Notes under the pieces: model-generated
Told to the model about the DNA's origin: nothing
The model's database searches: none
What the model saw: only the letters and a program-made list of their open reading frames with translations
Translations under genes and position numbers: made by a program
Shown: one piece after another, positions 36,993-48,360 of the stretch
Position numbering within the stretch: position 1 is the first letter of the stretch
Layout: the number at the start of each line of letters is the position of its first letter
Origin: Parasitella parasitica
Taxonomy: Eukaryota; Mucoromycota; Mucoromycetes; Mucorales; Mucoraceae
DNA: 64,000 nt
Direction: 5' to 3'
Assembly (NCBI GenBank): GCA_025201805.1
Contig: MU619290.1
Span: 89,400 to 153,399 of the forward strand

Positions 36993-38293
36993 TTATTGCT
37001 TGTTTAACTCTTCCAAAATCACCAGCAAGGCTTTACCAGCGTGTTCAAAATCATCTAAATCAATATACACTTGTCCGCAGAATCTAGTGTACCATTTGCC
37101 ATTGTTCTTGTAGGTCGCTGCCATAGTATGATGTTCATAGATGAGCTTCTTCATGATAAAAGCGCCAACTTCACTGTCTGGCAGTGTGGTAGTGAAAGGG
37201 GGCAGCTCAACGTTGACCATACTAGCAGTTAGCGTATTTGTGCTGTTCTCAAGCACCTGTGTACCCAACATCTTGGCAACGAAAGCGCCCCCCTCAACAG
37301 CTATATTGTGAGTGTATTCGCGGATTGTCTCTTCGCCGCCAAGTGAAGCTCGGTACTTGAGAGCCTCTTCTACACACATATAATTAGACGTATCGATGGT
37401 AGGTGGAATAAACTCGGATTTAAAGGTTGAGGTGTCCAAGCCATCGGCATGATGTTTGTAGGCAAACGTAATCGTAGTAGGGTGAACATACCCTTGATTG
37501 CGCTTTGCGACATATAGTACACAGCTCCCACGAGGCACCATGAGCCACTTGTGGCAGTTGGAAAAGAAAAAATCAGGGTCGAACGCCTTGATATCGACGT
37601 CAATCTGGCCAACCGTATGAGCACCATCAATCATAGCCAAGATGTCGTGTTCTTGGACTAATTTAGTCACGGCTTGGAAAGGGAAAAGAACAGCAGGAAC
37701 TGCTGAAATGCCGTCAATGACAGCCAATTTGATCTTGGGCTCGTCTAATTTGGCATGTTCTGCCTCAATAGCTTGCTTTGTCAATTCGACAATTTCCTGG
37801 TCCTCCAAGGGATAATTCAATTCGACTGTAATCAATTGCACACCATATTGATCTCTAATGAATTCCAAAGCTTTGTTCACATTGACATAAGCAGTTTGAT
37901 ACTGGGGGGGAAAGAAAAAAAAAAAGAAAAGTAGGTTACGTAAAAGCGTAGTATGATGTATGTGTCTGCTTACATGGAGCACTTTGTCACCTGCTTTGAA
38001 TGGATAGCTTCGTAAAATGACACTAGCTGCCTCAGAAGAGTTGGAGACAAAGCTGATATCTTGAGCATCACAGTTTATAAGCTTCGATAAATGAACAAGA
38101 TTAGACTCGATGACAGGAATCATTTCAAAGCGATTCCAACGATCAGGGTGTGCCTCGGATTTGTCCTGGTATTCTCGAAGTTTTTGCTTGACAACATTGG
38201 GAATAGCGCCAAAAGAGCCATGCCCAAGAGGGATATAACCAGGCTCAAATGAGAAATCTTTGCGGAGAGCTTTACCGAATACAGGGTTTGACA
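36993..38293 (-). CDS. PLP-dependent class V aminotransferase (isopenicillin-N-epimerase-like)
   Basis: A pyridoxal-phosphate enzyme of aminotransferase class V. The two exons are joined by an intron of about 77 nt near 37900-37975 that keeps frame; the splice changes the sequence from GDKVLH to YQTAYVNV. Family marks: LGHGSFGAIP near the start, SNSSEAASVILRSYPF (phosphate-binding), MIDGAHTVGQIDVDI (Asp that contacts the pyridine N) and FFFSNCHKWLMVPRGSCVLY with the Schiff-base Lys. The closest groups are isopenicillin N epimerase-like proteins and fungal hercynylcysteine S-oxide lyase (Egt2, ergothioneine synthesis); sequence alone does not separate them. The start MSNPVFGKAL (38293) is preferred; an in-frame ATG at 38411 would add 39 residues. 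Confidence 0.85.
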
Positions 38294-39993
38294 TTTTCAG
38301 TTGTAAGCAAAGGGAGAAAAACGATTTGATATATTGCACCACCATCAGTTTGATATGTGCTTGGTTCGTTCGTTCAACATCCGCATTGGTTTCAACGACA
38401 GCATCAGACATATATTTCAGACATTGCTTCTACAATGAATTGATGCTGTACAAGAACTGGTTCATCTGGAATCAAAGCATAAACAGGATACACACTGATC
38501 TTTGTGAACTGTCCCAAACTGAAAGTGTAGTGCAGATGCAAATTCTCATCATCTATGCTTGAATGCTGTCATGACTTGATTTAATCTCATTAGTAATCCA
38601 GAAAAGAATCACGGTAACAGCCGACATGTTTAGCCTATTTGACTGTAGTCAGATAAAAAAAAAAGATAATCCAAGTTACTCATACCACTCAAGTATGTAG
38701 TGGAACAATTTGTATGTGGAAATTCAATTTGAGGTCGTTTTTGATCTAAACATTAGATCAGGAACGGTTTCAGAAAAGTCTTGTATCCATGAAATGTTTC
38801 TAAATGCGTGACACTTTTGGTTATCCCCGTATATTGAGGAACAAGAGGACGAAAGCTCAAAACACTAAAGAATGTATAATGCGATAAAGTCCATTAAAAA
38901 AAAAGTGTTTAAAGTCAAAATCCTAATGCCCCGCACACATACCATCAAAGTCGATTGCAGCGTTTGGGAAGTGGTTCTTTTACAGGATCAGATGGCCGGA
39001 ACCGAAATTAAGGATGTTGTACCTTATTTAAGACATGTCATTTTTAGCTATAATATAACTCGCCCTCTTTTCTCTTCTTAACCAACAATTCATACAACTA
39101 ACAAATTCTACTTTTCGAGCTAGGAAATAATCGTGAATCATTAATTTCTTACATTATCGCTAATTATAATAAATAGCTGATTTTTATTTTGAAACACATA
39201 AACCACATAAAGAGTCAAATACCAGAAATTACAGCCACAAATTTCTCCTGCGCAGGGCAGGATAAATGTGTACTTTACCATTGTATTTTTCATTTGTCCT
39301 ATTTTCGCTGTTAATCAATAGGAATTGCACGCCACGTAAAGACATTAGTTTGGGGGGGGGGGGTAATTTAAATTAAAATGGTTTATAAAAACTTTATTTC
39401 ATATCAAAATGGACATGAATCAGCTTGTTCCACTTGCCTAATTCACCACCTGTCAATCTTCAAGCTTAGGTTTTATTGAAGTATGCTAATGATTCAACAG
39501 TGCGCCTTCTTCTATACTCAATTTACAAGACTTATTAGAATCAATCCCAAGCCCAAAGAAGAAAGCTAGTTGAGGTCTATAAACTTGACAACGAAGTATC
39601 ATAAAGGCAACAAAAGAAATATATCACAGAAGGCTTTAAATCCATTGAAACTAGAAAAAAAAAAACTTTAATAAAGGAATTTTTACTTCTAATATTCGTC
39701 AAACTCCTTAAAAAGCTCATCCATCATGCTAAAAGGCGTGAAAAATATTAAGAATAATATATAGCTTTATCTTCGAATAAAGGTTTTACATTACCTTCTC
39801 TATGTATTGCGACAAGCAGGTGCTGGGCAAAATACAATAATAAAAATCGAAACAAGAAGTAATATGCTGTTCGCTCTCGTACTCAAGCTATTGTATGACA
39901 AGCCTCTAAGCCTACAATATACAAATAAACGAGATCTACGCTTTTTTCTTCCTTTTTTTCTTAAAAAAAAAAAAAAGTTTCAAGTGGTGTATA
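38294..39993. other. AT-rich intergenic region, 1.7 kb
   Basis: Divergent spacer between the aminotransferase and the channel gene. Short frames (for example 38872-39081 plus) show no domain. A G14 run lies near 39350-39363, and a run of A immediately precedes the channel start. I see no gene or RNA. Confidence 0.45.
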
Positions 39994-42900
39994 ATGTCTC
40001 CTCATCTTGATGGCACTGATGCGGATTCGTCTTTTGCAATCGCTGTGCATATGGAGACAGCACCGAAAGATGTACTACCAAAAAATATAATCGAAAAGGC
40101 GTCCTTAATAGATATATCAGCAAACAAGAGATGGATCGCATACATCACTGAGGACACTTGTCATGATAGCAAGTGTTTGACTATTCGCAAACTCGATATA
40201 CCAAACGCACTTGCTGATGTTGGCACCGCACCAGACGATTTCAGCTCAGGCCATTCAGGTACCACTTCCGAAGACCCCAAAAAGTTTAATGTCACCAATT
40301 ACATTAAAAGAGATGGGCAGAACCTCTGCTATTTTCTGTCTGTATCGCCTAATGGCGAGCGAGCTGCGCTGTCATTTTTGAAAATGAACAATCGGGGAAC
40401 TGTAGAGAAGAAAGAGAAAGTACACAACCCTGACACTATCATCTTCAAAGTGGGCTCTGACAAACCAAAGCGCATCAGATTCAAGGGCAGGGCTGTATTT
40501 CTAAAGAATGGAACCCTAGCTATGATAAACAAGGAAATACTAAAGATCTATGATTGCGACATAAGATACAAAAAGATTCACTGGTTTAATTTGTATCCTC
40601 TATGCTATACAGTAGGAAATACCAGCCATGAGCCTATAGTTGGTTTAGAATCGCTTGTCAAGACTTCCTACGTACATTTTGATCCTCGCAGAATCAACTC
40701 AATAGTCTCTGATGCCAAGGATATCATACGCTTATCGAAACATATCAGACACAATGTCCTTACAACAACTTACCATGACCAAGTGTCCCGTGTTTGGTCT
40801 ATTACGGAAGACGGAGTTCGTTTAACATCGTTCCACTCACTGTCAAGAGAGGAAATCATGGCATTCTCGTTAGACTACAAATATCTTGCTACGTTTGTGG
40901 AAAAGGACAAATCGATAAACATCTACAATGTAAAAAGTGGACTTGTCATTAGCAGATTGAAGCAGAAAGAGGGCGAGAGGCCAGAGCTTGTCGATGAGAG
41001 AATGCCCAATGATTTTCAGCTTTATGTGTGTTTCTGCCATAAATCTCAGTACTTGGCTATGGTGTCTATTGTGAGATTAAAGAAAACTGATACTGAGAGT
41101 ACAAGCAATGCGCTGATTACGTTTCAAGTCTGGAACATAGCGCCTGAAAAATCTGTTTACTACGATACCGAAGAAATTGTGGTTGACTGGGAGATGCAAA
41201 ACAAGTTTATTCAGCCATTTGTGTACGAAGAAGCCAAATCCCATGTGAATAACAGACCTGAATTCGTAGCAGTTTATTCGACAAGTGTCAACGGCGGCAT
41301 GTCCGAGATCAAGGCCAAGAATTTAGAAGTCTTGCGACCACAAATCTCTGACGAGCCCAGCAACTACCTTTGGAAAAGCGTCGATTCCTCATTCTCTAGG
41401 GGGATGATTGCGCGTAATAACTCAAATCATATACATGAGCTGGACAATAGCTTGACTGAGCATAATGGCTTGACATGTTTCCAACGAAACATCGAAGATA
41501 GATCCTATTTGCTTCGTTTTGGGAGAAATACTATACAGTTATGGAAAGTTGCATCATTTGAAAATGGCAGTACAATCACAAAAGATGACAAGCTGATCTA
41601 CATACGCGCATTCAAGGTACCTTTCTATAGCTTTAATGAGGCTTATAAAGAGACATGGGCTATCTGTGAGAGCAATGCGCTCAGGGAGTCTGTGAATCAT
41701 TTTCCGCAGCAAGGACGAATTATCGTTAGCATAAAGCGTGATGCAGGGCCTGGAGGCCAAAATTGCCCAAATGAGCACCATCATACTGAAGAAATATATC
41801 TGCCTGTAAACTGTATGAATAACCCACATGATGCATCATTTATACGCGAGTACCACTACGTTGAAAGCGCATGCCAGGCACTACATTATCTTTGGAAGAC
41901 TATTCAAAACAGAAACGAGACAAATCAAAGAGAATTACAGGTATATCAATGCACGCAGCCATAAAAAAGCAATGCAAGATTAACTTGTGTATTCTGTAGA
42001 AGGAAAACATGGACTATATTTACGAACAAACCAAGAATATCGTCAAGAGATCTATTCGAAGCATGAGGGCTCGCGAGTCAAAGTACTTCACCACCATTTC
42101 GGGGAGTAATACACTAGCAATGCTCGCGTCTTTTGAAGCTGGCAGAGAAGTCATATTTGATATTATTGAAACCGACGAACTTCCTTTTACTTTATTCAGC
42201 TATGTTAGCTCAAGTTTAAACAAGACAGGACAAGTCGTCAACACTAGAGAAAATGCACTGACCGTTCTGATTGAAGAATTTGACTATGATTTGTACCAGT
42301 TGATGTTTAATCGTCTCATTTATCATTCAAAACAACTAGGCACTGGTTGCTTTTCTGCTGTTACCGACGCATTGATTTTCTTACAAGAGCGTGGAAATAG
42401 AGGTATTTATCAGAGAGCACCGTAATAGGTGTGTTTTAACCAGTCTACATCATAGATCTCTTGCTTTTAAGTACTCAAAAATTGTCGTTCTTACAGATTG
42501 ACAGAAAATTTTTGACTATTCTAAAATCTGAAGTTGGAGAGGAGATGCACATGTCCACCTTACGCAAAGATCTGGTGCCTGATTTCAGAGATCTTGAGTC
42601 TCATTCGACTAAAGAGCAAATTACCAAGTATAGCAACAAATGGCTGTTGAGAGGCTGGATAGACCACATCTTTTACTGGTGGTCTTTTTACATTGTATAT
42701 TACTTCAAGCGTCGATTCAAGCAAATATGGATCAAGATAACCACTAGCAATTTCATCACTAATCTGTTTAAAAAAGACATGGCAAAGATTAACGGCAGTC
42801 TGATCAAGCTATGCGTTGTTCCACTCCCTCATTTCAACTCTTATAGCGATTTCCCGGAAGATAGAGATCACAAACACCTCATGGAAAACGCAACCGACAG

Positions 42901-44627
42901 TAATGGGAGTGCTAATATTACAGTAATACCCTATAAAGAAGAAAGTGCTTTTATAAGCCTAGCAACAAATCAGCATGAAAATGATATATTCCATCAAGGC
43001 GACACTGTTCTTGAGGTTCTGCTACAATACAAATGGAACAAGTTTGCGCGCACTAGGTTTCTCCTGGTGTATCTGATCTACCTTATCTACTATATAGCTT
43101 ATTCGGTTGGCGTTTCTTTTTCTCGAGAAGTATTTGGATATGTGCTAGCCACCTCCATATCCAATGCCGGTCATCTTGTGTGTATCATCATTATGTTTGT
43201 TGCGGGTGGCATACTTCTATTGCAAGAGGTTCATCAGTTTGCTAAATCGCACAGCAAACCCTCTTACTTTGTATCTCTGTACAACATTATTGATATTGCA
43301 GCTTTTGTTTTACCTGTTGTTACATTCTGGCAAATGTTAAATGATGTTTCTCATCTGGTAAGTCTTGTTGGTCAGCCTCAATTTCTATGCACACTGTTGA
43401 CATAGATTTTGCGCGATGTAATAGGATGAAGTGAGCAGTGTATCAACGCTCATCTTATGGCTGCACGGTATTCTACGTTTGAGAGTTATACCACTTTTTG
43501 TAAGTCTATACCCTCGATAGTAAAATAGCTTTGCTGATGTATATGTCGCATTGACAGGGCATCACTCTCGAAATAATCATCCAGTTGGTTCAGTCTGTAT
43601 ACAAGGTTCTTATAATCATGCTTTTGGTTATTGTTGGATTCACAAACTCGTTTGTTGTACTGCTGTCGCATAGAGATGATTCCTTCTTCCAGGAGCAGTT
43701 TGAAGGTTCAGCGAACCTCACTGATTCTGGTTTTGCTGAAGAAAATAGCGTTACTTACCACGATGCGAGCTCAAGCAACAACTTTAACAATCCATTTAAA
43801 TCGTTCTCGATGTTGTGGTTTTTCATCTTTGGCGTGTGGGATGCTATAAATGATGGTGACGCTGGAGATGATTATATGGTCATGATATTGGCAATCTCTT
43901 ATTCATTTCTTACGGCACTCATATTCTTCAATTTAGTCATGTAAGTTGAGCTCGCCTTTCTATATATGTAATCTTGTGTTATCTGATGTATAGTTCAAAC
44001 AAAATAGCGCTTTAATGTCGAGCAAAGTTGAAGAAGTGAGAATTCGTGGCAAAAAAGTCTGGTAAGATTGTTAGAATGATCTGATAGAATGATAGTATTA
44101 ATTTTCATTTTTCACCTATTCTCATGTCTATTAGGATCAGTCATTTTGCTGGTATGTGGGTGGCTCTTTTTCTGGACACATGGTTGTTAACCTGATTTTA
44201 TTCAACGCATATAGCTATCGTGGCCGAAATAGAACAATTGTGGTGTACAAAGTATGAGAACCGCTGTCGTAAAAACAATCCAACTTTGATCTACTACATT
44301 GCCAAAACCAGTTACATAAAAGAAAAGAACGATTGGCTAAAAGATCAGACAGATGAGCTTGTCAAGCAATTGAGAGAAGATCAAGCCGAAAAGAGCAGAA
44401 AGTCAAGACCCAACTACATCAAATCTGTTGATGACCTGAAAGATTTGATCAAAGAAGACACTGACAGACTAATTGAGCAGCTGAATACACAAGAAAGGAA
44501 TGCAACCTTTAGTCCTACAACAGATGTAATCAAAGATGTCAAGGAGCTTAGTAGGAAACTACAAGAGGATGTTGCCGATCTCAAAAAGAAGTTGGAGACA
44601 ATTAATAGCAATAATTTCTTTCTTTGA
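39994..44627 (+). CDS. TRP-like ion channel with beta-propeller-like N-terminus
   Basis: A 1397-aa protein from eight exons (39994-41940, 42000-42402, 42456-43357, 43425-43499, 43558-43940, 44008-44061, 44135-44151, 44215-44627), 4194 nt in frame. Residues 1-560 look like WD/beta-propeller repeats (ISANKRWIAYITEDTC; LSPNGERAALSFLKMN-like blades; IMAFSLDYKYLATFVEKD). From about 850 there are six predicted membrane segments of the ion_trans type: FLLVYLIYLIYYIAYSVGV, LVCIIIMFVAGGILLLQEV, YNIIDIAAFVLPVVTFW, a short S4-like LILWLHGILRLRVIPLF, VLIIMLLVIVGFTNSFVV, a pore region FKSFSMLWFFIFGVWDAIND and S6 with LTALIFFNLVIALMSSKV. The C-terminus is a charged coiled coil. Ion selectivity and membrane location are unknown. 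Exon 7 is only 17 nt. Confidence 0.8.
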
Positions 44628-46272
44628 ATTAGAGATAATCCTTTCGAAAAAAAAATCATCTTTGATACCTTTCTTGTTGTTTTAAATTAAATATACTCTT
44701 ATTTGCGAGAATTTGATGTATTTAAGTATCTGCGTAGGTGTTAGTATGTAGATTTTGCATTTTTAGACGTATCTTTGTCATGCAGAGCATCAGAATCAAT
44801 TAGTAATGTTCTTGTATTACATAATTTTCAAAGTATTTCATCAAGGCAAAACTTGTATAAACCCTGCGTAGATCATTAACTCTTTTATGCACATAAAACT
44901 CAAAAAACGTCAAAAACACAAAATTTGAGAGCTGGATAATCAAAATGGGTATTTCTGGTAGGGACAGGAAGGTTATCTCTAACGCGCAAAAGATTGTGCT
45001 TGTTGAAAAATATTTCGTTATGGGAAAAGACGTGCTCAGTCTGTAATTTTAAAGAATGTGTCCTTGTCTAAAAGAAACGATTTTTTTATAAAGTTTAGGA
45101 TGTTTTCCTGTAGCTACTTGAATTTGAAGGTTTCCTTTTATAAAACATGTGTTTGATAGAGATTTGTAAGAGTCAATCCGTATTACAAAATTTCCTTTAG
45201 TTAGGACGTATTGCTTGAAGATTCAAGAAAAATTAAAATATTTAGTGTCTATATGTATTTCTTTGTTCTGGCAGAATGCTATGAAAGATCAGGGTACCAT
45301 ATTTTAATTAGAGGCTGAAATACTTGGAATTGAAGACACAAAATCAAGTCTCTTTCATACCAGAACACTATTGTCGGTCATGTCATGCATTTATGTCAAG
45401 GATTTTGTTAATTTGGTCGTCTACATGTCAGTTAGCATTAGGAAATGTATATGATAAAGTAGCTTGTCATGTAGTAGTCAATATAGTTACCGTAGAACTA
45501 TATCAATCAAATAAGGTGAGCAGCGGATATAAATGATGTTTTCGTAAACTCTTAATCATACAGTCTTCTTACTTCATACTATTTTATACATTGCTTTAAT
45601 CTTTAAAAAGCACAGCACATGCTCTACAGCGGCGTCGGTTAAAAGAGTTGCAACCAAGATAATTTTTATAATTTTATATAAAGTCTCTTTTTTATTGAAT
45701 TGAAATATTTATGAAAAATCAATTTTTCACTTTGATAATGTCATTTTACTATTATATTAAAATAGCTCCTATTTCCAATGGCCAATGCCCTGAAACTTGA
45801 CACTTTAGCAGTAATGCTATATTACTCTTTATGTTTCCCTATACAGTATTTCTATTCTATTTTAGTATGAATAGCCATTTATTTTCAGAGTAAAACACTA
45901 GCCTTATCTTTATGTAAAGCTTCAGATACTACATTGTCAGGTACACACTGATTTTGTGTGTAAAAATTTTAGTTATTATAAATATTAATTGAAATACAAA
46001 AGAATAAATATTATCCTTTATATACGCTTACCAAAATAAAATACATCTGTCGTGTGCAGAGATGTGTTAGTTTTGTGCTGCTTTATTAAGTGTATATAAA
46101 ATATGAGTAAGAGATGAAAGATAGATCTTTATTCTTTTGTATTCAATTGATATTTATAATAACTAAAAGTGTTACACACAAAGTCTGTGTGTACCTGACA
46201 CATCTTTGCATACGACAACATTTTTTCAAAAGTGTCTACACACACTATTATCTCAAATTAATTAAAAAATAT
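44628..46272. other. AT-rich gene desert, first part
   Basis: About 1.6 kb of AT-rich DNA. A 33-codon frame at 44944-45045 and a 70-codon frame at 45324-45536 show no recognised domain; they could be remnants of an old insertion. No functional gene is supported. Confidence 0.45.
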
Positions 46273-46354
46273 CGTCGCCTGCAGGATTTGAACCTGCGCA
46301 GGCAAAGCCTATGTGATTTCTAATCACACTCCTTAACCACTCGGACAAAGCGAC
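46273..46354 (-). tRNA. tRNA-Ser (anticodon AGA)
   Basis: The minus strand folds as a class II tRNA without intron. Acceptor arms GTCGCTT and AGGCGAC pair over seven positions with one G-U. D-arm GTCCGAGTGGTTAAGGA follows. The anticodon stem TGTGA/TCACA encloses loop TTAGAAA, giving anticodon AGA (reads UCU, Ser). A long variable arm (AGGC-TTT-GCCT hairpin) precedes the T arm CAGGTTCAAATCCTG. The long variable arm and the anticodon agree on Ser. A T-rich run directly after the 3' end on the minus strand (TATTTTTTAAT) is a good RNA polymerase III terminator. Confidence 0.95.
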
Positions 46355-48360
46355 TTTTTGTAATTATTGCAAATGTAATATTTTTCTATTGTGCTAATAA
46401 TATATCCACACGTGATCAGAGTCTGAGCCAATGGAAACTACGTTCCTGAATCTGATGCTGAATTCTGGGAATGTCTCATTGTAGATATACATATGGAATT
46501 ATGCTTCATACTTGAAATAAATGAAACTTTCTTACGTCTAAAATTCTGTCATATATAATTATGCTGTATACTCAAAATAAATCATGCTTTTTTATGTTTG
46601 AATTCTATCTTATATACTAAATTGCTATTTTATCGCTGAGATATCAACCCATCTTAGTTCTGCAATATAATTTTCACTTAAAAAACAGCAAAACATTTGA
46701 GTTAGTCTCGGGATTGATCTGTTTACCGCAAGAAATTCCAAACAACACAAATCTATTCACAAAGCAGCACCGCAGAGCGTCATATTTGCTACAAGCGCAC
46801 ATCTTTTTGTTGTCTCAATTATTTATCAGTGGCGATCGAAGTTTGAGCCAATTAGAATTCAGATCGCGATTGGTGTTTAATGTAGCTATCGAATAAAGCA
46901 GATAAGTAGCGAACTTGCTTAGCAGCCGCATCAAGTACAGATTGGGTGATCTGCCATAATATGGATAAAAAATCATGGCAATGAAATTCAATTAAAGATT
47001 GAAGATTTTCCAATGATGTGATGTAATACGCTTGTGTAAACTGGAGAATAAGTCTCTGTTTCAAATCAACAAGGTTATTCCTGTAGAACACAGATCTGAG
47101 CACCAGGATAAAGGTCAAAGCACTGTCAGATAAAAAACGGGTAGCCCTTGTTATATAAACTTACATAATACTCTGTCAAGTAGATCATTATTGGGAATTA
47201 GTCTTGTCAATTAGTAATCTAAATAAGTCATCATAAATTTATGTAGTTGTAAAAGGTATAAATAGCAGCTGCAATTTTGATATTAAATCAAGTATCTTTA
47301 GGTTTTAGTATCTCGTAACCTTTGGTTTAATCTTTTTTTGTATCCAGCATGTATGAAAGAATAATATTAAATTATTATAAACCACAATCTCATGCTTTCA
47401 GAAGATTTACTAATTTAAATCCTGTGATCAGAATTATACACTGTGCGCAATGTATTTACGGATTATCAAAACAACGAAAGGGAAGAAAAATTCAAGCCGG
47501 AAATATCCTTTTGTATGGACAATCTTAACCTTTTCGCAGTTTATTTAAATCGTTGCCCTTCACTCTGGATATATTTATTCATATGCTCGTCAAAGAAAAT
47601 CAAAAGAGATATCGAACTATACAAAAGATCTGCTTAGCTTTTTCATACTTTTGAACACTGACATCGGATACATGGCTATGTACGACACCATATCAGCACC
47701 GCTACATCGACAGATTAAACCTTGGAAAGACACTCTCATAATTGATCATCCTTGATCTCTCTGAGATGACTTACAAGCATATACCGGTAACCGACTTTTG
47801 TAGAAGTTAGCAAGATAGTTTGCAGTCCTAGGGCTTACATTGATTGCAAACATTTAGGGCAAAAGTTTACTTTTGATCTTTAAAAACCATTTTTAAATTA
47901 TTACTAATAACTTATATCATGTTTTCCAAAACATGCTCCAGTCAAATAGCACAGAGTAGGATATTACATATTTATTGTGAACATTGATAGATTAAAATTA
48001 GATGAAGTAGCGTTTGGATGTTCATCTTGCGGAGGGAGGGTCATAGAAGAGGAACTCATAGTGATTGCCCAATGAACTCAAATAATGGGAATAATCCAGT
48101 TGAAGCGAATACGTTTATACCATAGGTTAGGGTATCTAATATGTTTAATATGCTTATTAAATTAGATTGAAAGTTTGTTAATAAAATTATTTGTAACAAT
48201 CGCTTGATATATAGAAGGAGATTTCATTTATTTAGTTTTGTTCATGGGACAGGCCGTAATTCGGGGTTGGTAGAGATAGCTCGTTATAATCAAACTATAT
48301 ATGATTTTATTTTTAAACAGATAATGAGAAAATGGATTAATGTAAGAAAATATAATGAAA
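46355..48360. other. AT-rich gene desert, second part
   Basis: About 2 kb of AT-rich sequence between the tRNA and the Cu-ATPase gene. It contains a diverged tandem duplication (46494-46620) and two short frames without recognisable domains (46852-47118 minus, 47443-47637 plus). They may be eroded gene fragments. Confidence 0.4.
46494..46620. repeat. Diverged tandem duplication, about 62 bp per unit
   Basis: Two neighbouring units share AATTATGCT, ATACT, AAATAAAT, ATTCT and a TTATATA-like end in the same order and spacing (unit one about 46494-46555, unit two about 46556-46618). Divergence suggests an old duplication. Confidence 0.55.

Noticed and set aside
46114-46323. Plus-strand 69-codon open frame
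   Set aside because: Its 3' part overlaps the tRNA-Ser gene on the other strand; no domain or codon signal.
46852-47118. 88-codon minus-strand frame as a gene
   Set aside because: Ends without recognisable motif and no supporting exon nearby; treated as possible debris.
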